Positions 1-11,600 of a stretch of DNA of 64,000 nucleotides are shown here, in pieces. How positions within the stretch are numbered: position 1 is the first letter of the stretch; every line of letters starts with the position of its first letter. Origin of the DNA: CAWGOF01 sp963824225. Lineage in GTDB: Bacteria; Acidobacteriota; Polarisedimenticolia; Polarisedimenticolales; Polarisedimenticolaceae. The notes below the pieces were generated by a model. The model searched no databases. It had not been told where the DNA came from and saw nothing but the letters and a program-made list of their open reading frames with translations. Location of the stretch: assembly GCA_963824225.1 (NCBI GenBank), contig CAWGOF010000002.1:620001-684000 (forward strand), written 5' to 3'. Made by a program: the position numbers and the translations under genes.

Positions 1-5
1 CGGGC

Positions 6-473
6 ATGCCGAAGCACAGCGCGGGCCTGCTGCTGTATCGCCGCACCCACGGACGGCTCGAGGTGCTGTTGGTCCATCCGGGAGGACCGTTCTGGGCCAA
101 GAAGGACGAAGGCGCGTGGACGATCCCGAAGGGCGAGCTCGACGAGGGGGAGGACCCGCAAGCGGCGGCCCGGCGGGAGTTCGAGGAAGAGACGGGTGGC
201 CAGGTCACAGGCGAGCTGATCGCCCTCGATCCCCTGCGTCAGCCGAGCGGTAAAATCGTCCACGCGTTTGCCGCAGCGGGCGATTTCGACACCCAGGCGC
301 TACGAAGCAACACGTTCTCGATCGAGTGGCCTCCGCGCTCCGGCCGGTTGCAGACCTACCCCGAGATCGATCGCGCGGCATGGCTCTCGATCGCCGAGGC
401 CCAGCGAAAGATCCTCGCGGGACAGCGTCCGTTCCTGCAGCAGCTCCAAGAGGTCCTGAGCCGCCCCGACTGA
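6..473 (+). CDS. Nudix hydrolase
   Basis: 155-residue Nudix-fold pyrophosphohydrolase that should cleave a nucleoside diphosphate linked to another group; the substrate cannot be read from sequence. A perfect Nudix box (G-x5-E-x7-RE-U-x-EE-x-G) runs from Gly43 to Gly65, including the metal-binding stretch REFEEETGG. The N-terminus (SAGLLLYR) and HPGGPFWAKKD resemble the small cytosolic Nudix proteins often annotated as diadenosine tetraphosphatase-like. The ATG at 6 is the first possible start, but the upstream region lies outside the window, so the ribosome site cannot be judged. It is followed after 47 bases by the DUF3943 gene on the same strand. Confidence 0.9.
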   Translation: MPKHSAGLLLYRRTHGRLEVLLVHPGGPFWAKKDEGAWTIPKGELDEGEDPQAAARREFEEETGGQVTGELIALDPLRQPSGKIVHAFAAAGDFDTQALRSNTFSIEWPPRSGRLQTYPEIDRAAWLSIAEAQRKILAGQRPFLQQLQEVLSRPD

Positions 474-520
474 TCCCTCACGGGCACCGTTCTTGCTGCG
501 GGGGCGAGCATGGAGTTCCG

Positions 521-1972
521 GTGAGGCTCGCACCCGCGGTCTTCTTCTTCTCGACCCTGCTGTCCACCGCCCCTGCGCTCGCCGAGCCGGATCCTTCACC
601 GGAACCTTCGCCCGCGCCTTCCGCGGGGAAGACGCCGGCCGTCGCGCCGGAGCCGCCTCCCGCTCCTGTCGCCCCACCTCCGCCGCGGCGCTTCTGGGTC
701 GCCGCAGGGGAGGTCGCCCTGCTCGAGCTGATCCCCTGGGCCTACGACTATTACGTCACGGACCAGGAATGGGCGCGCATCTCGTGGGACACGGTGAAGG
801 ACAACTTCGACACCGGATTCGTCTACGACCACGACGACTTCCTGGTGAACCAGTTCGGCCACCCGTACCACGGCGGTGTGTTCTTCAATGCGGCACGGTC
901 GAACGGGTTCGGATACTGGGCCTCGGGGGCGTTCGCTCTTGCAGGCAGCCTCGCCTGGGAGTGCTGCATGGAGACCACGCCGCCGTCGACGAACGACCTC
1001 GTGAACACGACGCTCGGCGGCATGACCCGGGGCGAGGTCGCCCACCGTCTGTCGGCGATGATCCTCGACAACACCGCGCGGGGCGGCGTGCGGTTCTGGC
1101 GCGAGCTGGGGGCGGCGCTGATCAATCCCGTGGGCGCGTTCAACCGCGCCGTGCGCGGCGACATGGCCGGGCAGCAGGACAATCCCGAGGAGCGCTTCCC
1201 GCAGGGGTTCGCCGCCGCGGCAGACCTGGGCTACCGGCAGGTCTCGGCCGACGACGTGAGCTTGAGCCAGGCCACGCTCTCGCTCTCGGCCCGCTACGGG
1301 GATCCGTTCGCGGGGGACATCGACAAGCCGTTCGACACGTTCTGGGGAGAGATGGATCTCAACACGCCCGGAGGCACGACGCTGACGCGGCTCGAGGAGC
1401 GCGGCCTGCTGAAGGGCTGGGACTGGAGCGCGGCCGGCTCCCAATCGCGCCACATCTTCAACGTCAGCCAGGAGTACGCGTACATCGACAACGAGGCCGA
1501 GGTCTTCGGCGCCCAGATGTTCGGGGTCGGCCTGCTGTCCCGTTACGGGTCCGGCCACCCCGTGTTCGCGACGACCGACTTCTCTGCCATCCTCATTCCG
1601 CTGGCCGGCATCCAGACGATCGACTTCGCGGACCCGGAGACGGGGCGCACCTACGATTACGCTCCGGGCGCGGGCCTGCGCATCGGCGCGAAGGTCCTCA
1701 ACGATCGCGGCCTCGAGCTGGCATCGATCGACTACAGCCAGATCCGCGTGTGGACCGTGGACGGCGTGTCCGACGAGAGCCGGCTCCAGTTTCTGCACGC
1801 GGGCGGGCGGATCCCGCTCTCGCGACGTTTCGGTTTGGGGGCCGGCTACTGGTGGTACGGGCGCCGGACGACCTACACCGGATTCACCGAGCCGCGAAGC
1901 ACGCAATCCGAATGGCGCGCGTTCTTCAATATCACGGTCGGAGCCTCCGATATGCGCAAGCCGACGACGTAG
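521..1972 (+). CDS. DUF3943 domain secreted/outer-membrane protein
   Basis: 483-residue exported protein. The frame is open from 326, but GTG at 521 is the better start: GGAG lies about 6 bases upstream and it opens a clear signal peptide (VRLAPAVFFFSTLLSTAPALA). A proline-rich linker follows at about 25-60. The central region has the DUF3943 signature: NQFGHPYHG, a conserved FNAARSNG, a Trp-Glu-containing segment and PSTNDLVNTTLGG. The C-terminal half alternates polar and aromatic residues like an outer-membrane beta-barrel and ends in a short polar tail. The function of the family is unknown. The assignment to DUF3943 is from remembered motif similarity. Confidence 0.82.
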   Translation: MRLAPAVFFFSTLLSTAPALAEPDPSPEPSPAPSAGKTPAVAPEPPPAPVAPPPPRRFWVAAGEVALLELIPWAYDYYVTDQEWARISWDTVKDNFDTGFVYDHDDFLVNQFGHPYHGGVFFNAARSNGFGYWASGAFALAGSLAWECCMETTPPSTNDLVNTTLGGMTRGEVAHRLSAMILDNTARGGVRFWRELGAALINPVGAFNRAVRGDMAGQQDNPEERFPQGFAAAADLGYRQVSADDVSLSQATLSLSARYGDPFAGDIDKPFDTFWGEMDLNTPGGTTLTRLEERGLLKGWDWSAAGSQSRHIFNVSQEYAYIDNEAEVFGAQMFGVGLLSRYGSGHPVFATTDFSAILIPLAGIQTIDFADPETGRTYDYAPGAGLRIGAKVLNDRGLELASIDYSQIRVWTVDGVSDESRLQFLHAGGRIPLSRRFGLGAGYWWYGRRTTYTGFTEPRSTQSEWRAFFNITVGASDMRKPTT

Positions 1973-2011
1973 TGGCTGCTCGGACTGCTCTTGGCAAGCG
2001 GCGAGTCGGGG

Positions 2012-2515
2012 CTACTTCGGTTTCACCGCTTCGCCGTCTACGGTGAACTTCGTCTGCTCTCCTTCCTCCGTCAGTTTCAGCTTCCACGTTCCTCCCTGGC
2101 GCACCCAGGTATCTTTGTGGATGACGTTGGCCTCGATTTCGTGGGGCTTTCCATCGCTGCGAATCTGAATCCGTTTGTCTTCTTGCTCCACCACAACGAT
2201 GGCGGTGTCGCCGTCGATCTGAACACTCTTGATTGTGTTGCTGAACTTCAACTGCTTCACGAGCTGTCCCGAGTCGAAGTACGTGCGCAGCCTGGCCTCC
2301 AACTGCTGCCGGGTCATCGTTTGGCCGTTGCTGAGCTTTACGAGATAGTCCGCCGTGGTGTAGTCCAGCATCCGATCCACGTTCCTGCTCTCCGATGCCT
2401 CGGCTCTTTCCTTGTACAGCGCCTGGAACTCTTTCTTGGGCTGCTTCGCGTTCTGCGCGAACAAGGGCAACACGCAGGCGATGATGCTGAGTAGAGAGCA
2501 AAGGACGCTTTTCAT
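2012..2515 (-). CDS. NTF2-like (SnoaL/DUF4440-type) secreted protein
   Basis: 167 residues from the ATG at 2515, which begins a signal peptide (MKSVLCSLLSIIACVLPLFA); the frame extends to 2590 but that part is not protein-like. The mature part has the cone-shaped NTF2-like pattern: helices with LYKERAEASESRNVDRML, then strands (TAIVVVEQED, WVRQGGTWKLKLTEEG). Such proteins bind small molecules or act as accessory domains; the role here is unknown. Base composition is clearly lower in GC than either neighbour (about 50% in the stretch I counted) and codon use includes many A/T-ending codons, which suggests later acquisition. Confidence 0.75.
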   Translation of the reverse strand: MKSVLCSLLSIIACVLPLFAQNAKQPKKEFQALYKERAEASESRNVDRMLDYTTADYLVKLSNGQTMTRQQLEARLRTYFDSGQLVKQLKFSNTIKSVQIDGDTAIVVVEQEDKRIQIRSDGKPHEIEANVIHKDTWVRQGGTWKLKLTEEGEQTKFTVDGEAVKPK

Positions 2516-2620
2516 GAATGGCGCTCCCGGGATGCATGTGCGAACACCGCCGCTGCGGCGTTGCGTACTCGGGGCAGCCGCGAGTCCCATGCCGTGCCGT
2601 GTAATCGAGGGCCGCCCGAT

Positions 2621-4297
<1,677 letters not shown>

Positions 4298-4373
4298 AGC
4301 GACCTCCGGGAGGAAGTCGGCAGAGTAGCATTTCGGTATGTCGGGAGCGAACGATCCGGACGCCCGCGAGAAG

Positions 4374-4442
4374 CTAGAGCTCGGCGCTGACCGTGCGACT
4401 AGGCGACTGATGCACAACGGCGTTGGTGTCGACGACGATCAC
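4374..4442 (-). pseudogene. VapC/FitB PIN-domain toxin, 5' fragment
   Basis: A GTG at 4442 overlaps the antitoxin stop (GTGA) exactly as in functional vapBC pairs. It encodes VIVVDTNAVVH, the first strand of a PIN-domain toxin with its catalytic Asp (Asp5). After about ten residues the similarity ends, and a TAG follows at codon 23. The rest of a normal toxin of about 130 residues is absent, and ettA begins 77 bases further on. I read this as a deleted toxin that leaves an orphan antitoxin. Confidence 0.6.
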
Positions 4443-4681
4443 GACCGACCGGCGCGCTTGAAGCGCTGAATTGCAGCATCGCTGAGCGGACGCAGCGCCA
4501 GGCGCACACGCAGAGCATCGGCTCGAGCCAGTAAGGGTTCGGGGTCGACCGGGCGGGTCTCGAACGTTCGAGCGAGACGGTCGAGCACTTCACGATTGAG
4601 GCTCCGCCGATTCTCCGCCGCGGCGCCGCGCAGCCGCCGCAGAAGGTCGTCGGGGATTCCTTTGAGCGTGAGGGACGCCAC
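4439..4681 (-). CDS. FitA-type ribbon-helix-helix antitoxin
   Basis: 80 residues from GTG 4681, giving VASLTLKGIPDDLLRRLRGA: the N-terminal beta strand and first helix of a FitA/Arc ribbon-helix-helix DNA-binding domain, followed by ENRRSLNREVLDRLART. The longer frame to 4870 is not protein-like. Such proteins bind the operator of their own operon and neutralise a PIN-domain RNase. The C-terminal half (about 45-80) would carry the toxin-binding segment but is unusually basic. The gene overlaps a truncated toxin start by GTGA. With its partner deleted, it is probably non-functional or acts only as a regulator. Confidence 0.7.
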   Translation of the reverse strand: MASLTLKGIPDDLLRRLRGAAAENRRSLNREVLDRLARTFETRPVDPEPLLARADALRVRLALRPLSDAAIQRFKRAGRS

Positions 4682-4805
4682 GGTCGTTTCTCGACACTTC
4701 CAAGTCAGAACCATGATGAATCTACGCGACATCCGCACGTAGCGCCCGCTCGTCGCGGGAAGTCTGAACCCAACGTACGCGCCGGTTGCGGATCGGAGAC
4801 GGGCG

Positions 4806-6083
4806 CTACTCGTAGCGCAGGGCGACGATCGGATCGAGGCGCGACGCGCGCACGGCGGGGTAGAAGCCAAAGACGACGCCGACGCCGACCGAGACGAGGA
4901 AGCCCAGGATCACGGCCCACAACGGCGCGACGGCGGGAAGCAGCCCCGAGCGTTTGATCGCCTCGACCGCGGCCAGGCCGATGCCGATGCCGAGCACGCC
5001 GCCGACACCGCTCAGGGTCGCGGCCTCGATCAGGAACTGCTCGCGCAGATCGCGCTTCCGCGCGCCGACCGCCTTGCGCAGCCCGATCTCGCGCGTGCGC
5101 TCGGTCACGGCAACGAGCATGACGTTCATCACGCCGACCCCACCGACGAGCAGGCCGATCCCCGAGATGAAGATCATCGCCAGGTACACCCCCGACGTCA
5201 CCTGCTTGAACTGCTCGATCGTGCGCTGCGGCGTCATGATCGCGAAGTCGTTCTCCTGATGGAAGCGCAGGTGCCGCCTCTGGCGCAGGATCGCCGTCCC
5301 CTCCTCGATCGCCCGGTCGACCCATTCGGGCTTCTTGGGCACCGTGGCGATGTGGATCGTGTCGCCGTGCCCGTTCTTGACCCACGGGAAGTAGCGGTCG
5401 AACGTCGTGAACGGGATCAGGAAGAAATTGTCCTGGCTGTTGAAGAACCGCGAGCCCTTGGACTCGAGCACGCCGACGACCTCGAACCTCCGCCCGCGGA
5501 ACGAGACCTGGGCTCCGAGCGGCTCCTCGTTGGGGAACAGCGCCTCGACGAGGTCGAGACCGATGACGCACACCTCGGTGGCGTGGGCCACGTCGGCGTC
5601 GGTGATGAACCGACCGCGTGCGACGAAATGATTGTTGGCCAGCTGGTAGTCCTCGACCACGCCGGCGACGGTCGGGGTGTTCGCCTCGCGACCGCGATAG
5701 CGCACGCTGAGCTCGGCCGCGCCCTCGAACAGGTAGCGCTCGGGGCTGACGGCGGCGATCGACGGGGCGAGGTCCTTGATCGCCATCGCATCGTCCCACG
5801 TCAGGTCGCGCCGACGGCGCTGCTCCTCGGGCAAGCTGTTGTGGTCTCCGAAGCGCGGCTCGTACTTCTGGAACTGCACGAGCGTCGAGCCGAACGCCTG
5901 GAACGAATCGATCACGTTGCGGTTGAAGCCCGAGATCACGCCGGCCATGGCGATCACGGTCGTCACGCCGATCACGATGCCCAGGATCGTCAACGACGAG
6001 CGCAGCTTGTGCGCGAGCAGCGTCCCGACGGCGAGCCGCATCGCCTCGAACGTCGAGCGGATCCGCCCGGGGGTGCGCATCAT
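4806..6083 (-). CDS. MacB-like ABC transporter permease (second of two)
   Basis: 425 residues. It has an N-terminal transmembrane helix (about 28-52, LGIVIGVTTVIAMAGVISG), a MacB periplasmic core domain (about 55-290), and an FtsX-type three-helix C-terminus containing the signature ERTREIGLRKAVGARKRD and the terminal ASRLDPIVALRYE. Such permeases take part in mechanotransmission from the cytosol to a periplasmic adaptor and export peptides, lipids or drugs; the cargo is unknown. ATG 6083 overlaps the stop of the upstream permease (ATGA), so the two are translationally coupled. There is no ATPase domain in this protein. Confidence 0.9.
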   Translation of the reverse strand: MMRTPGRIRSTFEAMRLAVGTLLAHKLRSSLTILGIVIGVTTVIAMAGVISGFNRNVIDSFQAFGSTLVQFQKYEPRFGDHNSLPEEQRRRRDLTWDDAMAIKDLAPSIAAVSPERYLFEGAAELSVRYRGREANTPTVAGVVEDYQLANNHFVARGRFITDADVAHATEVCVIGLDLVEALFPNEEPLGAQVSFRGRRFEVVGVLESKGSRFFNSQDNFFLIPFTTFDRYFPWVKNGHGDTIHIATVPKKPEWVDRAIEEGTAILRQRRHLRFHQENDFAIMTPQRTIEQFKQVTSGVYLAMIFISGIGLLVGGVGVMNVMLVAVTERTREIGLRKAVGARKRDLREQFLIEAATLSGVGGVLGIGIGLAAVEAIKRSGLLPAVAPLWAVILGFLVSVGVGVVFGFYPAVRASRLDPIVALRYE

Positions 6084-7300
6084 TCCGTCCGCAGCGCGTC
6101 GATCGGATCGAGGCGCGAGGCCTTCCACGCCGGGAAGAGTCCAGCCGCCACGCCAACCGCCGTCGCCAGGCCCAGCGCAACCGCGATGAGCGTCGGTCGC
6201 ACGAGCGTGGGGAGCGGTGACAGAGCGGCGACCGTAGCCGAGATCCCCGAGCCGATGGCGATCCCCACGAGGCCTCCCGCCGCGGCCAGGATCGCGGCCT
6301 CGAGCAGGAACTGCAGCAGGATGTCGCGGCGTCGCGCGCCGACCGCCGCCCGCAAGCCGATCTCGTGCGTTCGTTCGGCGACCGAGATCAACATGATGTT
6401 CATGATCACGACGCCGCCGACGACGAGCGAGATCGCGGCGATCAGCACCATCATCGCGAACGCCGCGGCGGAGATGCCGTTCCACAGCACCTGCAACGCC
6501 TCCGCGGTGACCATGCCGAACGGGTCGTCGGCCGAGCGGGCCACGCCGCGCATGCGGCGCAGCAGCATCCGCACCTCGTCCTGCGTCTGCTCGAGCGAGG
6601 CCAGGTCCTGGGCCTGGATCCACATGTCGATCGACCGATTGCGGCCGAACAGCTTGTCGTACAGCTCGATCGGGACCCACGCGATGTTGTCTTGATTCTG
6701 ACCGAGGACGCTGCCCTGCCGCCTCAGCACGCCGACGACCTGCAGCGGATAGCCCTCGACGCTCAGGCTGCGACCGATCGGATCGATCCCGGGGAACAGC
6801 TGATCGCGCACGTCCCAGCCGATGACGGCAACGGGGGCAGCCCTCCCGACCTCGGACTCGGTGTAGAACCGGCCTTCGACCACGTCGAGGTTGTACAGCT
6901 CGGCTAGGTTCGACGTCGCCCCGGTGACCTGCACGTCGGGCAGCCGGCGGTCCGCGCGCCGCAGCGACTTCGTGCCTTGAATCGTGGCGCCGACGCTGTT
7001 GCACGACGAGCACAGGTGACGGATGCGCTCCATCTCGGCCAGGCTGAGATCCTTGCGGCGCAGCGCCTTGAGGAACTCGTCGCGGCCGCGAATGATGCCG
7101 AACTTGGACACGATGAACACGTCCGGGCTGAGCGAGAAGATCTCCTCGCGCACGAAGCGGTTGAGGCCCGAGATCACCGAGACCACCGTGACGATCGTGG
7201 CCACACCGATGACGACACCGAGGAGCGTCAGGCCGCTGCGCAGTCGGTGGCTCCAGATCGCATCGAGGGCAACGCGCACCGCCTCGATCAGGCGGTTCAC
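6080..7300 (-). CDS. MacB-like ABC transporter permease (first of two)
   Basis: 406 residues with the same architecture as the next gene: N-terminal helix (LTLLGVVIGVATIVTVVSV), a periplasmic MacB core domain, three C-terminal helices, the signature ERTHEIGLRAAVGARRRD and the ending ASRLDPIDALRTE. GTG 7300 overlaps the stop of the adaptor gene (GTGA). It presumably forms a heterodimer with the downstream permease. The periplasmic domain contains a CSSC pair at about 92-95 that could be a disulfide. The adaptor-permease-permease order matches MacAB-type exporters, except that the nucleotide-binding subunit is missing from the operon. Confidence 0.9.
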   Translation of the reverse strand: MNRLIEAVRVALDAIWSHRLRSGLTLLGVVIGVATIVTVVSVISGLNRFVREEIFSLSPDVFIVSKFGIIRGRDEFLKALRRKDLSLAEMERIRHLCSSCNSVGATIQGTKSLRRADRRLPDVQVTGATSNLAELYNLDVVEGRFYTESEVGRAAPVAVIGWDVRDQLFPGIDPIGRSLSVEGYPLQVVGVLRRQGSVLGQNQDNIAWVPIELYDKLFGRNRSIDMWIQAQDLASLEQTQDEVRMLLRRMRGVARSADDPFGMVTAEALQVLWNGISAAAFAMMVLIAAISLVVGGVVIMNIMLISVAERTHEIGLRAAVGARRRDILLQFLLEAAILAAAGGLVGIAIGSGISATVAALSPLPTLVRPTLIAVALGLATAVGVAAGLFPAWKASRLDPIDALRTE

Positions 7301-8572
7301 GACTTCTTGCGCTCCGGCTTCGGCGGCGCGACCCGCACGACGGTGCCGTCCTTCAGCTCGCGCAGCGCACGGAACGGTCCGGTGATGATCTGGTCCCCTT
7401 CGCTCAGGCCCGAGCGGACCTCGATCTCGAGCGAGCCCGTGAGGCCGGTCTCGACCTTGGCGAAGCGGGCTTTGCCATCGGCGAACAGGTAGACACCCTC
7501 CTCGACCTCCTGCCTTGCCGAGGACCGCGCCGCGGCCGGACTGGGACTGGGGTTGGGACCCGGACTGCCCTCCGGGTTGCGACTGACCAGCGCTTGGAGC
7601 GGGATGACCGGCACGTCCTGGGCGCGACCGCTCTCGATCTCCGCGGTCACGGAGAAGCCGGGCCGGATGTTCTGCGGCGGCGCGAGCAGCGTGACCTTCA
7701 CCTCGAAGTCGATCGCCTCGGTCGTCGTGCTCCCCGTCCGCGTCGCCGCGTCCGAGCCCGGTCGGATCGGGCTCGACCCCACCTCGCGCACGACGCCGTC
7801 GAACGTCTGGTCCGGATAGGCTTCGATCGTCAGCTTGGCCTTCTGGCCCACGCCGAGGCGCGGCAGGTCGGTCTCGTCAACCGCCAGATCGGCGTCCATC
7901 TCGCTGAGGTCGGCGATCGTCAGGAGCACCGTGCCCGGGTTGTTCATCGTGCCGATGACCGCCACCTCACCCTCGTGGATCGGCAGCGCGGTGACGACCC
8001 CGCCGATCGGCGCACGGATCGTCGTCTTGCTCAGCGTGTCGCGCGCGCCCTCGACGCCGGCGCGCGCCTGCTCGAACGCGCTGCTCGGCCGCGCTCGAGC
8101 TGGCCTCCGCCGCGTCGAACGCCGACCGCGCCCGCTGGAGCTCGGCCTCCGGAATCAGCTGCTCGTCGAACGACTTGCGCGCCTTGTCGAAGTCGTAGCG
8201 CGCCTGCTCGAGGTTGGCCTGGGCCGCCGCCCGGTCGTGCAGCAGCGACTGCAGGTTGGCCTCGCTCGACCGCGTGGACGCCTGGTACTGCGCCCGATCG
8301 ATCTGCAGCAGGAAGTCGCCCTTGACGACCGTCTCGCCCTCGCGGACCGCGAGGTTGACGACCTGGCCGGCGATGTTGGCCGAGATGTCGACCTTGCGCA
8401 GCGGCTGGACCTTGCCGTTGGCCAGGACGGTCGCGACGATCTCCTTCCGCTCGACCTTGCCGACCTCGACCTCGACGCCGCGTTGCCCGTTGCGGCGGAC
8501 GATCCAGGCGGCGGTCGAGGCGACGAGGACGACGGTCCCGAGCACGACGACGATCTTGGTACGAGTCTTCAT
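7297..8572 (-). CDS. MacA-like periplasmic adaptor (HlyD family), frameshifted
   Basis: The reading frame starts at ATG 8572 with a signal anchor (IVVVLGTVVLVASTAAWIV). It continues through the barrel-sandwich half motif (VLANGKVQPLRKVDISANIAG, about 47-67) and a coiled-coil hairpin until about residue 165. Near 8080-8095 the conserved sequence moves to another frame, resumes as TTIRAPIGGVV, then continues through AVIGTMNNPGTVLLTIADLS and the beta-barrel and membrane-proximal domains to the stop at 7297. One single-base indel explains this. Intact, the protein would be about 420 residues and would link the two downstream permeases to an outer-membrane channel. Gene callers will report two fragments. 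Confidence 0.85.
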
Positions 8573-8579
8573 CGGCGGC

Positions 8580-8585
8580 AGCGTA
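8580..8585 (-). promoter_or_regulatory. -10 element (TACGCT), probable leaderless start of adaptor gene
   Basis: TACGCT fits TAnnnT and lies 7 bases before the ATG at 8572, with no Shine-Dalgarno between. Transcription should therefore begin at or next to the start codon. No convincing -35 is visible. Confidence 0.35.
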
Positions 8586-8620
8586 GCACTTGGAGATTTA
8601 CGAGGACGACGACCCGAGGT

Positions 8621-11600
8621 TCACCGCGACGGTTTCTTCGGGGGTCGACTGGGCGGAGACGAAGCGGACCACGCCGGGGTCGTGGCCTCGACGACGTTCG
8701 AGTACCCGCTCGGGTTGCCCGCACCGTCGATCGCGCTCACGCGATAGCGGTACGTCGTCTGTGCCGAAAGGCCTGTGTCGGTGACCGTGTTCGCGAGCGG
8801 CCAACGCATCACGAGGAAGTCGTCGCACCCCGCTCCGAGGCAGCGCTCGACACGGTAGCCGGCGAGGCCGCTGCCTCCCGCATCGGTCGATGCGACCCAG
8901 ACGAGCTGGATCTGGGTCGGGCTCGTGGGCGTCGAGACGAGGGACGCGGGATCGCTCGGCGGCGTCGTGTCCGGCGGTGCAGCGGTCGTCGCCTCGACGA
9001 CGTTCGAATATCCACTCAGGTTGCCCGCGCCATCGCGCCCGCGGACTCGGTAACGGTAGGTCGTCTCGGCCTCGAGGCCCGTGTCCGCATGGGCGTTCGC
9101 GACAACGGATTGGATCTCGCCGAAGTCGATGCACCCCGCACCGGTGCAGCGCTCGACACGATAGCCCGCCAGGCCGCTTCCTCCCGTGTCGGTCGATGCG
9201 CTCCAGCTCAGATCGATCTCCGACTGCCCGTTCACGGTCGCGCCGAGCGACGCCGGGGCTGTCGGCGGTGTCGAGTCCACGACGGGGGTGACCATATCGG
9301 TCGCGATCTCGCCCGCCGTGCGGGCGCGATCGTAGATCCGGACCTCGTCGATCCTCCCGATGAATCGCTCGCCATACGGAACGTTGTTGCCGAAGCGGAC
9401 GCTCCCCGCACCGGTGGACGTCCGCTGCAACGCGCCCCCTTGCGGCTGGCTCGCCACCTGGGTCCCGTTCACGTAGAGGCGCATCACGCTTCCGTCCCAC
9501 GTCGCAGCCAGATGGCTCCACGTGTCGACGGGTATCGCGCTCGGTGAGCCGAAGTACGTGAGGGCGCCGCCGAACGTGCCCCCTACGGCGGGGCGCAACG
9601 CTCCCGCATCCGTGCTCGCGTGCAGGAAGAACGCGTCCGTCTCGCGCTGGATGATCGCGCGCCAGCCGGTTTGCGCGCTCGTGGGGTAGACCCAGGCCTC
9701 GAGCGTCATCCCGGTGCTCAAGTCGAGGGATGCGGACGCCGGAACGACAACGACGTGACTCGCCGCGCTGAACGTCAGGGAGCCGCCGAACTTGCCGGTC
9801 GTGTTCCACGCGGCTCCGCTGATCGTCCCGGTGTTGGCGTTCCCCGACGCGTCCCCGACCGTCGCGCCCGCACCCTCGTCGAACCCGTAGGCCGCCACCG
9901 GCCCGGTCGGGGCGGCTGTCGTCGTGCCCTCGTGAGCCGCCGTGTAGCCGCTCGAGTTGCCTGCGTTGTCGACGGCCCGCACGCGGTACGCATAGGTCGC
10001 TAGCGGGCCGAGCCCGCCGTCGGCGAATGACGTGCCGGTCACCGTGGCGACCGGCGAGAACCCGGTGCAACCCGTTCCCGCGCAACGCTCGAGCTCGTAG
10101 CCGCTGATGCCGCTCCCACCGAAGTCGTCGGTCGACGGGCCCCAGGAGACGAGGAGCTGCCCCGACGCTCCCGGGATCACGCCGAGCGGGCCGGGCACGC
10201 TCGGGGCGATCGAGTCCGGCGGAAGCGTGGTCGCGCTCGCGACGTTCGAGTAGCCACTCGCGTTGTCCGCGCCGTCGCGAGCGCGGACACGGTAACGGTA
10301 GGTCGTCGCCGCCGGGAGCCCGCTGTCCGAGTACGCGTGGGTCCCGGGCGTCGCGATCTCGGCGAAGCCGGTGCACCCGATCCCCTCGCAGCGCTCGACC
10401 CGATAGCCCGCGAGACCGCTCCCGCCCGCGTCGGTCGATGCGGCCCAGGTCAGGTCGATCCGACTCGTGCTCGCCCCGTTGGCGACGAGCGATGTCGGAT
10501 CGGTCGGCGGCGTCGTGTCGACCACCGCCGTGACCGGCGTGTTCATGTCCTGGACGATCTCGGCCGCGCTGCGCGGAACGTCGTAGATCCGGACGTCGTC
10601 CACGCGCCCGAGAAAGTTCTCGCCGTAGGGCACGTTGGTTCCGATGCGCACAGGTCCCGCCCCGCCCGCGGTCGTCTGCAACGTACCGGTCCACGACTGC
10701 GCGGCGACCTCGGCACCGTTGACGTACAGACGGAACGTCGATCCGTTCCACGTGCATGCGAGGTGCGACCAGGCGCCGACGGGGATCGCGGTCGGCGACA
10801 CGATGTAGTGCAGCGCACCGCCGAACTTTCCTCCCGCCGCCGGCCGCAGCGCGGTGCCTCCCGATCCGGCATGGAGGAAGTACGAATCGGTCTCGCGCTG
10901 CACGATCGCGCGCCAGTCGGATTGCGCGACCGTCGGGTAGACCCAGGCCTCGATCGTCAACCCAATCGATGCGTCGAGCACCGAGGACGAGGCCAGGTAG
11001 CCGAGCTGGCCCGCGCCGTTGAACTCGACCGCCGTCCCGTTCTTGCCCGGAGACCAGCTCGCGCCGACGATCGTCGCCGTGATGCCGTTGCCCGACGCGT
11101 CGGCCGCCGTGCCACCTTGCCCTTCGTTGAACGCGTAGGCGGCGAGCAGCCCGTTGCCCGCGGCGGTCTGGGCCGCCGCGATGCTCGAGTAGCTGCCCAG
11201 ATTCCCGCTGCCGTCGGCCGCGCGAACCCGATACCGGTAGGTCGTCGCTGCCGCGAGGCCGGTGTTGCTGAACGACGTCACCTCGCCGACCGGTGCCGCG
11301 ATCTCGACGAATCCGCTGCAGCTCGCACCGACACAGCGCTCGATGTGGTAGCCGGAGATCCCCGCGTTGTCGCTCGCCGCGCTCCACGACAGGTCGATGC
11401 GCGACGCGCCGTGCGGCGTGGCCGACAGGCCGCTCGGCGCCGACGGCGAGGTCGTGTCGGGCAGCACGGGCAGATCGATCGACGTCGTGCTCGCGAGACC
11501 GCTCGAGTCGGTCGCCGTGAGCCGCAGCTCGTACGAGTACGTCCCCACGCCGTGGTACTGGGCCACGAAGCTCCCGGTCGCGCCGTCGACCTCGAGCATC

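Noticed and set aside
4806..7013. 735-codon frame spanning both permease genes
   Set aside because: Only the part from 6083 is permease-like; the upstream extension overlaps the first permease in another frame.
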